A DNA stretch of 64,000 nucleotides from assembly GCA_041879295.1 (NCBI GenBank), contig CP047152.1, positions 4,097,501 to 4,161,500 on the forward strand, in the 5' to 3' direction. Source of the stretch: Pseudomonas putida (GTDB lineage: Bacteria > Pseudomonadota > Gammaproteobacteria > Pseudomonadales > Pseudomonadaceae). How positions within the stretch are numbered: the first letter of the stretch is position 1; each line of letters starts with the position of its first letter. The position numbers were made by a program, and so were the translations under genes. The notes beneath the pieces are model-generated. The model saw only the letters and a program-made list of their open reading frames with translations, was not told the DNA's origin and ran no database searches. Shown in pieces: positions 37,076 to 47,600 of this stretch.

Positions 37076-38014
37076 TCAGGCCAGTGCCGCACGGGTGGCA
37101 GCAACGGCGTCAGGGGTGTTGAGGTTGTAGGTGGTCACGCCGTCGGCGCAACGCTTGTTAAGGCCAGCCAGTACCTTGCCCGGGCCACACTCGACCAGGT
37201 TGACCGCACCGTTGGCGGCCAGGGTCTGCACACACTCGACCCAGCGTACCGGCTGGTACAGCTGTGCCAGCAGGTCGTGCTTGAGGGCATCGAGGTCGGC
37301 GGCGACGGCGGCAGTGACGTTCTGCACCACCGGAATCTGCGGGGCCTTCCAGTCAATGGCATTGACCGAATCGGCAAAGCGCTCGGCGGCCGGCTTCATC
37401 AGGGCACAGTGCGACGGGACGCTGACCGCCAGCGGCAGGGCGCGCTTGGCACCTTTGGCCTTGCACAGTTCCATGGCGCGATCTACCGCAGCCTTGTTGC
37501 CGGCGATGACCACCTGACCAGGCGAGTTGAAGTTCACGGCACTGACCACTTCATCCTCAGCGGCTTCGGCGCAGATTTCCACGACCACAGCATCGTCCAG
37601 GCCGAGAATGGCAGCCATGGCGCCGTGACCGGCCGGTACGGCTTCCTGCATCAGCTGACCGCGGCGCTCGACCAGGCGAACGGCGTCTTTCAGGCTGATG
37701 CTGCCGGCGGCGACCAGAGCGCTGTATTCGCCCAGGCTGTGACCGGAAACGAAGGCAGGCTTGGCACCGCCCTCTTCCAGCCACAGGCGCCACAACGCGA
37801 TGGACGCGGTGAGGATCGCCGGCTGGGTCTTGTCGGTCTGGTTAAGTTGCTCTTCCGGGCCGTCCTGGACCAGCTTCCACAGGTCGTAGCCGAGCGCTTC
37901 GGACGCTTCCTTGAAGGTTTCGATGATCACTGGCTTCTCGGCGCCGAGCTCGGCGAGCATGCCCAGCGATTGGGAACCTTGACCGGGAAAGACGAATGCG
38001 AGGGATGCAGACAT
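37076..38014 (-). CDS. fabD: Malonyl-CoA:ACP transacylase
   Basis: FabD loads malonate onto ACP. The 312-residue protein starts MSASLAFVFPGQGSQSLGM, with the catalytic serine in GHSLGEYSALV and the late His in VPSHCALM. The frame extends 52 codons upstream but that part is intergenic. Confidence 0.97.
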   Translation of the reverse strand: MSASLAFVFPGQGSQSLGMLAELGAEKPVIIETFKEASEALGYDLWKLVQDGPEEQLNQTDKTQPAILTASIALWRLWLEEGGAKPAFVSGHSLGEYSALVAAGSISLKDAVRLVERRGQLMQEAVPAGHGAMAAILGLDDAVVVEICAEAAEDEVVSAVNFNSPGQVVIAGNKAAVDRAMELCKAKGAKRALPLAVSVPSHCALMKPAAERFADSVNAIDWKAPQIPVVQNVTAAVAADLDALKHDLLAQLYQPVRWVECVQTLAANGAVNLVECGPGKVLAGLNKRCADGVTTYNLNTPDAVAATRAALA

Positions 38015-38141
38015 TGAACAAGCCCTTATGATCTTGTCGTCGGATAGTGTGCGCCAGGCCCGAGGCCAGGCGCGGAATCTGAAAACTTGGATGGAAACAC
38101 AGACCAAGCGGTCACATTTAAGCACTTCATCGGCGAAATGC

Positions 38142-39152
38142 CTAAGGCAACAGGTCTTCAAGGCGGCCATGCAGCCGCTGCGGCAGGTTTTCCTGAATTT
38201 CGATCAGCGCCCGCTGGATGGCACTCTGAAACCCCTGCACGCCCGCCGAACCATGGCTCTTGATAACGATACCCTGCAGCCCCAGGAAGCTCGCCCCATT
38301 GTGCCGCGCCGGCGCCAGGTCGGCTTGCAGACGTTTAAGCAGCGGCATGGCAACGGCTCCGGCAACGCGGGCAAAAGCACCGCCCTTGAACAGTTTTTCG
38401 ATGCGCGCACCGATCATCGTCGCCAGGCCTTCGCTGGACTTGAGCAGTATGTTGCCGACAAAACCGTCGCACACCACCACGTCTGCCTCACCCCGGTACA
38501 GGCCATCCCCTTCGACGAAACCGACATAGTTGAGGCCGCGGGCATTCTGCAACAGCGTGGCAGCCAGCTTGACCTGCTGGTTACCCTTGATGTCCTCGGT
38601 ACCGATATTCAACAGCGCGACCCTTGGCCGGTGCACACCCAGAGCCTGGGCAGCCACAGAGCCCATTACAGCGAACTGGTAGAGGTTTTCGGCACTGCAG
38701 TCGACATTGGCGCCCAGATCGAGCAGTTGGCAGTAACCCGTCTGGGTCGGGATCGCCGCCACCATGGCCGGCCGGTCGATACCCGGCAGAGTCTTGAGCA
38801 CAAAGCGCGACAACGCCATCAGCGCCCCGGTATTGCCGGCACTGACGCAGGCCTGGGCTTTTCCGTCGCGTACCAGTTCGAGGGCGATGCGCATCGACGA
38901 ATCCGGCTTGCCGCGCAACGCCTGGGATGGCCGCTCGTCCATGCCGACCACCTCACTGGCGGCGACAATCTGCAGGCGCGCGCGATCCGCAGCTGGCAGG
39001 CCACTGACGAGATCTTCAAGGAGGGAGGGTTGACCGACGAGGGTCAGGTGCAGCGAGGGGGTAGCCGAAAGGCAGGCAATGCTAGCCTGGACAATGCTGC
39101 GGGGACCGAAGTCCCCGCCCATTGCGTCGATCGCGATGACCTGAGCGGACAA
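38142..39152 (-). CDS. plsX: Phosphate acyltransferase
   Basis: PlsX makes acyl-phosphate from acyl-ACP for phospholipid synthesis. The 336-residue protein reads (M)[16 protein letters not shown] from a TTG start immediately after rpmF; the family begins here, so the rare start is accepted. [20 protein letters not shown] is the characteristic C-terminal motif. It lies 3 bp after rpmF, which is the usual order. Confidence 0.96.
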   Translation of the reverse strand: MSAQVIAIDAMGGDFGPRSIVQASIACLSATPSLHLTLVGQPSLLEDLVSGLPAADRARLQIVAASEVVGMDERPSQALRGKPDSSMRIALELVRDGKAQACVSAGNTGALMALSRFVLKTLPGIDRPAMVAAIPTQTGYCQLLDLGANVDCSAENLYQFAVMGSVAAQALGVHRPRVALLNIGTEDIKGNQQVKLAATLLQNARGLNYVGFVEGDGLYRGEADVVVCDGFVGNILLKSSEGLATMIGARIEKLFKGGAFARVAGAVAMPLLKRLQADLAPARHNGASFLGLQGIVIKSHGSAGVQGFQSAIQRALIEIQENLPQRLHGRLEDLLP

Positions 39153-39155
39153 GGA

Positions 39156-39338
39156 TTACTCGTCAGCGCCCTTGTCGACCACTTTGCGACCACGGTATAC
39201 GCCTTCTGGCGAAACGTGGTGACGCAGGTGAACTTCACCGGTGGTTTTCTCTACCGACAGCGCGTTTTCCGACAGGGCGTCGTGCGAACGGCGCATGTCA
39301 CGGGCAGAGCGGGATTTTTTGTTCTGCTGAACAGCCAT
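39156..39338 (-). CDS. rpmF: 50S ribosomal protein L32
   Basis: This 60-residue ribosomal protein starts [20 protein letters not shown] and is basic throughout. It lacks the zinc-binding cysteines found in some L32 variants. It is placed between yceD and plsX, the conserved order. Confidence 0.97.
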   Translation of the reverse strand: MAVQQNKKSRSARDMRRSHDALSENALSVEKTTGEVHLRHHVSPEGVYRGRKVVDKGADE

Positions 39339-39351
39339 AATTGATTAACTC

Positions 39352-39879
39352 CTAAACGTTTGGGTCACGCTTTAACTGCGCCAAAACACTGAACGGGTTG
39401 GACCGCGATACCTCGTCCTTGCTCGATTCGGGCTCGTCTGCGCCCGCCGGCTGCTGGCATTCTTCCGGATGATGAGCAGGCACGATTGGCAAGGCGAGCA
39501 AAAGCTCCTCCTCGACCAATGCCTGCAGATCCAAAGGATCTTCGCCCAGTTCCAGCACGTCATAGCCTTTCGGCAACGACTGGGTATTCGCACCCTCCTT
39601 CACCACTGCGTAAGTACATTCGCTGTGGATCGGCAGGGTGACCAGCTCAAGACAACGCTGGCAAACCATCTTGACTTCGACGTCCAGCTCGCTGTGGATA
39701 ACCACCACGTGCTGTTCATCTCGTTCAAAATCGAACTTCGCCTGCACCGTACCGACATTGTCGGAAAGCGGGTCGCAGAGTCTTTCCAAATCAGCGAGTT
39801 GCAGCGAACCGTTAAGGGTTACGCCACGATCGGCTAATTTGCGCGGGTCAACGTGAGGTGGAATCGGGTCATTCAACAT
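39352..39879 (-). CDS. yceD: YceD/DUF177 protein (23S rRNA accumulation)
   Basis: This 175-residue protein is of the YceD family, linked to 23S rRNA accumulation. It has the cysteine pair signature MVCQRCLELVTLPIHSECTY and the C-terminal LLALPIVPAHHPEEC. It is the first gene of the rpmF-plsX-fab cluster and divergent from maf with about 96 bp between. Confidence 0.93.
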   Translation of the reverse strand: MLNDPIPPHVDPRKLADRGVTLNGSLQLADLERLCDPLSDNVGTVQAKFDFERDEQHVVVIHSELDVEVKMVCQRCLELVTLPIHSECTYAVVKEGANTQSLPKGYDVLELGEDPLDLQALVEEELLLALPIVPAHHPEECQQPAGADEPESSKDEVSRSNPFSVLAQLKRDPNV

Positions 39880-39975
39880 AGGCGCAGCATTCTAGGGATG
39901 CCCCCCGCCCCTGTCAAAGGAAATTAGGCGGCATCGTGCGTGATAGAATTGGTTCAACCGAACCCGGAGTCTACC

Positions 39976-40554
39976 ATGCTTCCTTTGTTACTGGCTTCCA
40001 GCTCTGCCTATCGCCGCGAACTGCTCGCACGCCTGCACCTGCCCTTCACCTGGGCAAGCCCCGATATAGACGAGCAACGCCTGGATGGCGAGCCGCCCGT
40101 GGAGCTGGTACGCCGGCTGGCCAGGCAAAAGGCCGAGGCACTGGCAGACAGCTACCCTGGGCACCTGATTATCGGCTCGGACCAGGTTGCAGTATTGGGT
40201 GAGCAGGTGCTGGGCAAGCCGCACACGTTCGAGCGCGCCTGCGAGCAACTGCTGGAGTGCAGCGGGCAACAGGTGAGCTTTCTGACCGGGCTGGCGCTGC
40301 TCAACAGCTCAACCGGGCACTGCCAGGTGGATTGCGTGCCGTTTACGGTGACGCTGCGCGAGTTGAGCAGGGAGCGGGTCGAGCGTTATGTGGCAGCGGA
40401 ACAACCGCTGGATTGCGCTGGCAGCTTCAAGGCGGAGGGGCTGGGGGTTAGCTTGTTCCAGGGCACGCACGGGTGCGATGCGACCAGCCTGATCGGGCTG
40501 CCGTTGATTCGGCTGGTGGATATGCTGATGAAGGAAGGGGTGGAGATACCTTAG
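39976..40554 (+). CDS. Maf-family nucleoside-triphosphate pyrophosphatase
   Basis: This 192-residue Maf protein hydrolyses non-canonical nucleotides (YceF type, 7-methyl-GTP). The N-terminal LLLASSSAYRRELLARL and SPDIDE motifs, GSDQVAVL and the GVSLFQGTHGCDATSLIGLP tail are present. The ATG at 39976 has GGAG upstream. Its final codons (EGVEIP) are included in a downstream tandem duplication, so two extra copies of the 3' end lie at 40740 and 40947. Confidence 0.93.
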   Translation: MLPLLLASSSAYRRELLARLHLPFTWASPDIDEQRLDGEPPVELVRRLARQKAEALADSYPGHLIIGSDQVAVLGEQVLGKPHTFERACEQLLECSGQQVSFLTGLALLNSSTGHCQVDCVPFTVTLRELSRERVERYVAAEQPLDCAGSFKAEGLGVSLFQGTHGCDATSLIGLPLIRLVDMLMKEGVEIP

Positions 40555-41222
40555 CCTGGCTTGAGTTTTTTGTTGTCAGCGAGGTCGAGCGCCGCCCGCG
40601 CGGCGCATCGCGAGCTACGCTCGCTCCTACGTTTGTTTCAGGCCAGTAACGCCTGTTACAGGCGCGCGCGACCGCCTTGTTTGTGCGACGCGATATTGCG
40701 TCATGCGCCAAGGCGTTCGCGTGCAAATGGCACAGGAATGGAAGGGGTGGAGATACCTTAGCCTGGCTTGAGTTTTTTGTTGTCAGCGCGATCGAGCGCC
40801 GCCCGCGCGGCGCATCGCGAGCTGCGCTCGCTCCTACGTTTGTTTCAGGCCAGTAACGCCTGTTACAGGCGCGCGCGACCGCCTTGTTTGTGCGACGCGA
40901 TATTGCGTCATGCGCCAAGGCGTTCGCGCGCAAATGACACAGGAATGGAAGGGGTGGAGATACCTTAGCCTGGCTTGAGTTTTTTTGTTGTCAGCGAGGT
41001 CGAGCGCCGCCCGCGCGGCGCATCGCGAGCTACGCTCGCTCCTACGTTTGTTTCGGGCCAGTAACGCCTGTTACAGGCGCGCGCGACCGCCTTGTTTGTG
41101 CGAGGTGATATTGCGTCATGCGCCAAGGCGTTCGCGTGCAAATGGCACAGGAATGATTGGCCTGAAACAAACGCAGGAGCGAGCGCAGCTCGCGATGCGC
41201 CGCGCGGGCGGCGCTCGACCTC
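40533..41222. repeat. Tandem array: maf 3' end plus palindromic element, 207-bp period
   Basis: Three copies begin at 40533, 40740 and 40947, each starting with GGAAGGGGTGGAGATACCTTAG, the last codons of maf. Each continues through about 50 bp of spacer into the left arm and core of the palindromic element (GAGGTCGAGC at 40581, 40788 and 40996). Only the third copy has the right arm, which ends at 41222, so 40996-41222 is a full element and the first two are truncated. The copies differ at only a few positions. Confidence 0.92.
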
Positions 41223-41265
41223 ACAAACCCCGCGAATCGCGCGACAAACACCGCGCGACGAGCCC

Positions 41266-42255
41266 TCAGCGCAACTGCAGCCCCTGGAACCCCATCCACA
41301 TCGCCAGGTGCTCAGCCACGCTGGCCCCCACGCGCTTGGAGAAGCGATCGAACGGCGACTCCTGAACGGTGAAGTCCACCAACTCTTTCTCACCCACGAT
41401 CTCACGCGCCACATAGCTGGCACTGCCCAGGCCATCCACAAGCCCCAACGCCTTGGCCTGCTCACCCGACCAGATCAGGCCACTGAACAACTCCGGGTGC
41501 TCCTTATCCTTCAGGCGCTCACCCCGCCCCTGCTTGACCATGGCGATGAACTGCTGGTGCGTGGTATCCAGCACACCCTGCCAGAACCGGGTCTCTTCTG
41601 GTTTTTCCGGCGAAAAAGGATCAAGGAACGCCTTGTGCTCACCCGAAGTGTAGGCACGCCGCTCGACCCCCAGCTTCTCCATGGTGCCGACAAAGCCATA
41701 ACCGGCCGCCGTCACGCCAATGGAACCCACCAGGCTGGCCTTGTCGGCATAGATCTCGTCCGCCGCACTGGCGATGTAATAGGCACCGGAAGCACCAAGA
41801 TCAGTGATGACCGCATACAGCTTGATGGCGGGATACTCAGCACGCAGGCGACGGATTTCGTCATACACGTAACCCGCTTGCACCGGGCTGCCACCCGGGC
41901 TGTTGATGCGCATCACCACAGCCTTGGTCTTGTCGTCCCTGAACGCCTCTCGCAAGCTCTTGACGATGTTGTCGGCGCTGGCAGCCTCCTGATCGGCAAT
42001 CACCCCGCGCACCTCGACCAGCGCGGTATGGCTGGCACTGCGCGAAGCAGCCTTGTCCATGTCCATCAGCGGCGAGAACAACGCCAGAATGCCGAACAAG
42101 TAGACGAAGGTCAGCAGTTTGAAGAAGATCCCCCAGCGCCGTGACCGTCGCTGCTCCTGCACGCTGGCCAGCAAGGTCTTTTCCAGCAGCTTCCAGCTGT
42201 TGCGCTCTTCGCGCTCCTCGCGCTCGGCCTCGGGGGCTTTCCATTCGTCTGCCAT
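41266..42255 (-). CDS. sppA: Signal peptide peptidase, S49 family
   Basis: This 329-residue membrane protease degrades cleaved signal peptides. There is a membrane segment at about residues 45-65 (FFKLLTFVYLFGILALFSPL), then a ClpP-like domain with RINSPGGSPVQAG, the catalytic Ser in DLGASGAYYIAS and the catalytic Lys in YADKASLVGSIG. The length matches the short single-domain form. It is followed by the repeat array and preceded by a HAD phosphatase gene, 6 bp away. Confidence 0.94.
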   Translation of the reverse strand: MADEWKAPEAEREEREERNSWKLLEKTLLASVQEQRRSRRWGIFFKLLTFVYLFGILALFSPLMDMDKAASRSASHTALVEVRGVIADQEAASADNIVKSLREAFRDDKTKAVVMRINSPGGSPVQAGYVYDEIRRLRAEYPAIKLYAVITDLGASGAYYIASAADEIYADKASLVGSIGVTAAGYGFVGTMEKLGVERRAYTSGEHKAFLDPFSPEKPEETRFWQGVLDTTHQQFIAMVKQGRGERLKDKEHPELFSGLIWSGEQAKALGLVDGLGSASYVAREIVGEKELVDFTVQESPFDRFSKRVGASVAEHLAMWMGFQGLQLR

Positions 42256-42261
42256 GCTTAC

Positions 42262-42936
42262 CTACCTTGGAAGTGGAATTGCGGAACCACCCAGCCACTC
42301 GCGCAACTGGGAAAAGTGATCGATGCATACCTGCGGACCAAACTCGGCCAGCGCCTGCAGCGACATGGCACCATAGCCAACCGCCACCGAATGCATGCCG
42401 GCATTGCTGGCCATTTGCAGGTCGAATGCCGAATCTCCGACCATCAGCGCACGCGCCGGTTCGACACCACAATGGCCGAGGATTTCCTCAAGCATCAGCG
42501 GGTGCGGCTTGCCCCGGGTCTCGTCAGCGGCGCGGGTGATATCGAAGAACTGCTCCCAACCATTGGCCTTGAGCACCCGATCCAGCCCGCGACGGGCCTT
42601 ACCGGTGGCCACCGCCAGGCGGTAACCCTCGGCACGAAAGGCATCCAGCGACTCGACCACGCCATCGAACAGCGGCGAAGGCTGCTGATCCAGCGCAACG
42701 TAGACATCGGCATAGTGCTGGCGGAAGCTGGCAACCCCTGCGGGCGACAGGTGCGGGTACAAGGTATGGATCGCCTCGTCCAAGGCCAGACCGATGATAC
42801 CCTTGACCGCAGCGTCGCTGCTCTGCGCCTCGCCGGCACGCTCGGCGGCAACATTCATGGCCTGGACGATACGCCCAATGGAATCGGCCAGAGTGCCATC
42901 CCAGTCGAAGATCAGTAGCTCATAGCCCTTTTTCAT
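42262..42936 (-). CDS. HAD-superfamily hydrolase (phosphoglycolate-phosphatase-like)
   Basis: This 224-residue protein has the nucleophile motif FDWDGTLADS, a helical cap, motif II ATGK, and the metal-binding VGDSAFDLQMASNAG. It is related to Gph but specificity is unknown. It lies between rluC (3 bp) and sppA (6 bp), so the three are co-transcribed. Confidence 0.92.
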   Translation of the reverse strand: MKKGYELLIFDWDGTLADSIGRIVQAMNVAAERAGEAQSSDAAVKGIIGLALDEAIHTLYPHLSPAGVASFRQHYADVYVALDQQPSPLFDGVVESLDAFRAEGYRLAVATGKARRGLDRVLKANGWEQFFDITRAADETRGKPHPLMLEEILGHCGVEPARALMVGDSAFDLQMASNAGMHSVAVGYGAMSLQALAEFGPQVCIDHFSQLREWLGGSAIPLPR

Positions 42937-42939
42937 GGA

Positions 42940-43896
42940 TCAGGACGCACTCAGCCGTTCAATGGTTTTCGCCCAAACCTCATCCACAGGCGCCTCAAGC
43001 TTCAACTCGCCACCGTCTGGTAGCGGCACGGTCAACGCATAGGCATGCAGGAACAGGCGCTTGCCACCCAGCTCACGAATTTCGCGACTGAAATCTTCGT
43101 CGCCGTATTTGCTGTCGCCAGCGATCATGTGCCCGGCATGCAGGGTATGCACGCGGATCTGATGGGTACGACCGGTGATCGGGCGCGCCTCGACAATGGT
43201 GGCAAAGTCACCAAAGCGGCGCAGCACGCGAAACAGGGTGAGCGCCTCCTTGCCTTCCTCGTTCACTTCGACCATGCGCTCGCCAGAACGCAGGTTGCTC
43301 TTGAGCAACGGCGCGTTGACCTGCTTTTTCGAGGTTGGCCAGTGGCCGCGCACCAGCGCCATGTAGCGCTTGTCGACACCATCGCCGCGCAGGGCGGCAT
43401 GCAGGTGGCGCAGCATGCTGCGCTTCTTGGCAATCATCAACAGGCCAGACGTGTCGCGATCCAGGCGGTGCACCAGCTCCAGCTCCTTGGCGTCGGGGCG
43501 CAACTGGCGCAGCGCCTCGATCACCCCGAAGCTCAGGCCACTGCCGCCATGCACGGCGATGCCGGCCGGCTTGTTCATCACGATAAGCGCCTTGTCTTCG
43601 TAGACAATGGCGGCTTCCAGGCGCTGCAGCAGGCCTTGGGCCACCGGTGCCGGCTCGTCTCGCTCCGGCAGGCGAACGGGCGGCACCCGTACGATGTCGC
43701 CGGCCTGGATTTTGTACTCCGGCTTGACGCGGCCCTTGTTGACCCTCACCTCACCCTTGCGCAGGATGCGGTAGACCAGTGTCTTGGGCACGCCCTTGAG
43801 GGCCGTGATGAGGAAATTATCGATGCGTTGGCCGGCAAGCTCCGGCGCGACTTCGATCAGCTGAACGCCGGAAGTCGGAGGGGTATTGGTCGTCAT
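42940..43896 (-). CDS. rluC: 23S rRNA pseudouridine synthase C
   Basis: RluC makes pseudouridines at 955, 2504 and 2580 of 23S rRNA (E. coli numbers). The 318-residue protein has an N-terminal S4 domain ([20 protein letters not shown]) and the catalytic Asp in [12 protein letters not shown]. The start at 43896 is [16 protein letters not shown]; the open frame upstream is leader sequence. It is divergent from rne, a pairing conserved in gamma-proteobacteria. Confidence 0.95.
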   Translation of the reverse strand: MTTNTPPTSGVQLIEVAPELAGQRIDNFLITALKGVPKTLVYRILRKGEVRVNKGRVKPEYKIQAGDIVRVPPVRLPERDEPAPVAQGLLQRLEAAIVYEDKALIVMNKPAGIAVHGGSGLSFGVIEALRQLRPDAKELELVHRLDRDTSGLLMIAKKRSMLRHLHAALRGDGVDKRYMALVRGHWPTSKKQVNAPLLKSNLRSGERMVEVNEEGKEALTLFRVLRRFGDFATIVEARPITGRTHQIRVHTLHAGHMIAGDSKYGDEDFSREIRELGGKRLFLHAYALTVPLPDGGELKLEAPVDEVWAKTIERLSAS

Positions 43897-43924
43897 TGCG
43901 GGATCATAACAATTTTTTATGGAA

Positions 43925-43953
43925 TTGAAGCACTTAATCATTGCTGCTATAGT
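43925..43953 (+). promoter_or_regulatory. Sigma70 promoter of rne
   Basis: TTGAAG and TATAGT are separated by exactly 17 bp. This predicts transcription from about 43960 and an rne leader of about 730 nt. Confidence 0.75.
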
Positions 43954-43959
43954 CGCGAA

Positions 43960-44693
43960 CGCCGCCAAAAGCGGCAGGCCAGCGGCACCAGGCTCTTTGC
44001 CGGTCCCTGACCTTCGCAATTCTCCAGGACGCGAGGCCGTCCTACGGGGTTTTCGCCAGTTTACCGAAATGCCTGGAATCGCCACCAGCGCCGTGTAGAG
44101 AAGACCGAAAAAAAACGACAAGTGCGGTGTTTCACCTGCTTACCCGATTCTTTTCGCTGCACCTCTGCCCGCGAGTCGCTTCCACGCAACGCCCGGCGAA
44201 TGCTTCGGAAATACCTGCCTTGGACATGAATGGCGCCAGCGCAGAACCAGCGCTGGCGAAAAATGCAACCCGTTGCGGATTCAGCGCGCGGCAGCACCCG
44301 AATTATCAGGGATACGTGCAGGGTGGAGATGCACAGCCCTCGGACCGTGTAGCACCGCGTCCGGCCACCAGCCCACTGACGGCTGGTGAGCGGATAAGGT
44401 CCTGAACAGATGCCCACCGGGCGTCCACGGCTGACGGTTGATTCCTCCTCCTGACTGAGTGCACAAGGCCCGCTTGGTTGATTCGGATACCTATTCGAAG
44501 CCACCGGGGCCTTGTTGGCACCGCAGCAAACAGGACGCGTCGTCGCGACAACGGCAGGCTGGGCAACCGGCTGGTGCCGAACGTCGCTCGACACGGGGGT
44601 GGCCCGGCCACCCTTTGCGCACCTTGGCACCGACCATGAGACGTCGTGTGTGCCGAACGCCGTTTCCGGCAGCCCGGAAACCGACGGTACAAC
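43960..44693 (+). promoter_or_regulatory. Long structured 5' leader of rne
   Basis: The leader holds strong hairpins, for example GGGTGGCC / GGCCACCC (44597-44613) and TTTCCGG / CCGGAAA (44663-44680), the latter ending 13 nt before the ATG and covering the only purine-rich stretch near the start. E. coli RNase E autoregulates through its leader, and a conserved Pseudomonas rne leader structure (rne-II motif) has been described. No credible gene lies inside. The exact limits of any conserved motif cannot be drawn by eye. Confidence 0.7.
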
Positions 44694-47600
44694 ATGAAAA
44701 GAATGCTGATTAACGCGACTCAACCCGAAGAGTTGCGTGTAGCCCTGGTGGACGGCCAACGTCTCTACGATCTGGACATCGAGTCCGGCGCGCGCGAGCA
44801 GAAAAAGGCCAACATCTACAAAGGCAAGATCACCCGCATCGAACCCAGCCTCGAAGCCGCCTTCGTCGACTTCGGTTCCGAACGTCACGGCTTCCTGCCG
44901 CTGAAAGAAATCTCCCGCGAGTACTTCAAGAAGGCCCCAGAAGGCCGGGTCAACATCAAGGAAGTGCTCAGCGAAGGCCAGGAAGTCATTGTCCAGGTCG
45001 AGAAGGAAGAGCGCGGCAACAAAGGCGCCGCCCTCACTACCTTCATCAGCCTGGCCGGCCGCTACCTGGTGCTGATGCCCAACAACCCACGTGCCGGTGG
45101 CATCTCCCGCCGCATCGAAGGCGAAGAGCGCAACGAACTGCGCGAAGCGCTGAACGGCCTGACCGTGCCGGGCGACATGGGCCTGATCGTGCGCACTGCC
45201 GGCCTTGGCCGCAGCAGCGAAGAAATGCAGTGGGACCTGGACTACCTGCTGCAACTGTGGACCGCCATCAAGGAAGCGTCGCTAGACCGCGCCGCGCCAT
45301 TCCTGATCTATCAGGAAAGCAACGTCATCATCCGCGCCATTCGCGACTACCTGCGCCAGGACATCGGCGAAGTGCTGATCGACAGCATCGAAGCCCAGGA
45401 AGAAGCGCTGACCTTCATCCGCCAGGTGATGCCGCAGTACGCCAGCAAGGTCAAGCTGTACGAAGACAGCGTGCCGCTGTTCAACCGCTTCCAGATCGAA
45501 AGCCAGATCGAGACGGCCTTCCAGCGCGTGGTTGACCTGCCGTCCGGTGGCTCGATCGTGATCGACCCGACCGAAGCCCTGGTGTCCATCGACATCAACT
45601 CGGCGCGCGCCACCAAAGGCAGCGACATCGAAGAAACCGCCCTGCAGACCAACCTGGAAGCGGCCGAGGAAATCGCCCGCCAGCTGCGCCTGCGTGACAT
45701 CGGCGGCCTGATCGTCATCGACTTCATCGACATGACCCCGGCGAAGAACCAGCGCGCCGTTGAAGAGCGCGTTCGCGAATGCCTGGAAGCCGACCGCGCC
45801 CGCGTGCAGGTAGGCCGCATCTCACGCTTCGGCCTGCTGGAAATGTCCCGCCAGCGTCTGCGCCCATCGCTGGGCGAAAGCAGCGGCATCGTCTGCCCAC
45901 GCTGCTCCGGCACCGGCATCATCCGTGATGTCGAGTCGCTGTCGCTGGCCATCCTGCGCCTGATCGAAGAAGAAGCCCTGAAGGACCGCACCGCCGAAGT
46001 ACGTGCCCAAGTGCCGATCCCGGTGGCCGCCTTCCTGCTGAACGAAAAGCGCAATTCGATCACCAAGATCGAGCTGCGCACCCGTGCGCGCATCATCATC
46101 CTGCCGAACGACCACCTGGAGACCCCGCACTTCGAAGTCCAGCGCCTGCGCGACGACAACCCTGAAGTGCTGAACAACCAGTCCAGCTACGAAATCGCCG
46201 CCGCCGAAGCCGAAGAAGCGCCGCAGCCGACCGCCACTCGCACCCTGGTACGCCAGGAAGCCGCAGTGAAGACGGCCCCGGCCCGCGCCAACGCACCGGT
46301 ACCGGCCGCCGCTGAAGAGTCCCAGCCTGCCGCCCCGGTCGCCCCTGCCCCGAGCGCTCCGGAGCCAAGCCTGTTCAAGGGCCTGGTGAAGTCGCTGGTC
46401 AGCCTGTTCGCCGGCAAGGACGAGCCTGCCGCCGCGCCAGTGGTTCCCGCCGCCGAAAAACCGGCTGCCGAACGCAGCCCGCGCAACGAAGAGCGCCGCA
46501 ACGGCCGCCAGCAAAGCCGCAACCGCAACGGCCGCCGCGACGAAGAACGCAAGCCGCGTGAAGAGCGTGCCGAGCGTGCACCGCGCGAGGAACGCGCCCC
46601 ACGTGAAGAGCGTGCACCGCGTGAGGAGCGCGCCCCACGCGAAGAACGTGCACCGCGTGAAGAACGTGCTCCACGCCAGCCACGCGAAGACCGCCGTAGC
46701 AACCGCGGCGAAGAGCGCGTTCGCGAACTGCGCGAGCCGCTGGACGCTACCCCGCCAGCCGAACGTGAAGAGCGCCAGCCGCGTGAAGAGCGTGCTCCAC
46801 GCGAAGAGCGCGCACCTCGTGAAGAGCGTGCCCCTCGCGAAGAACGTGCTCCACGCGAAGAGCGCGCCCCTCGTGAAGAACGTGCTCCACGCGAAGAGCG
46901 CGCCCCTCGTGAAGAACGTGCTCCACGCGAAGAGCGCGCACCTCGTGAAGAACGTGCTCCACGTGAAGAACGCGCACCTCGTGAAGAACGTGCTCCACGT
47001 GAAGAGCGCGCCCCTCGCGAAGAACGTGCCCCGCGCCCACCACGCGAAGAGCGCCAACCACGCGCTGCCGAAGAAGCAACCGAACAGGCTGCCGAACTGG
47101 CCGAAGAGCAACTGCCAAGCGAAGAGCTGCTGCAAGACGAGCAGGAAGGCACCGATGGCGAGCGCCCGCGCCGCCGCTCCCGTGGCCAGCGTCGTCGCAG
47201 CAACCGTCGTGAGCGTCAGCGCAACGCCAATGGCGAGCTGATCGACGGCAGTGAAGAAGAAGGCAGCGAAGAGCAGCCACAACAGCACCAGGCCACCGAG
47301 CTGAGTGCCGAACTGGCCGCCGGCCTTGCCGTGACTGCCGCTGTTGCCAGCAGCAACATCAGCTCCGACGCAGAAGCCCAGGCCAACCAGCAGGCCGAAC
47401 GTGCCACCGCCGAAGTCGCTGCTGTTGCAGAAACCGAAAGCAGCGAAGCCGCCCAGCCGGCTGAGCCCGTCGAAGCAGTCGCCAAAGCTGAAGAAGCAGC
47501 CGTGGCCCCAGCGGTAGAGCAGCCGGTCACCGAGCCAGTGACCGTAGCCGAGGCAACTGCCGAGCCTGTGGTCGAAACTGCCCCGCAGCCTGTTGCTGAA

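Noticed and set aside
40561..40968. Small open frames ending in MEGVEIP
   Set aside because: The ending is only the copied maf 3' end; the rest is element sequence.
44127..44405. Possible leader peptide gene in the rne 5' region
   Set aside because: No ribosome site and no recognisable features; the region looks like structured RNA.
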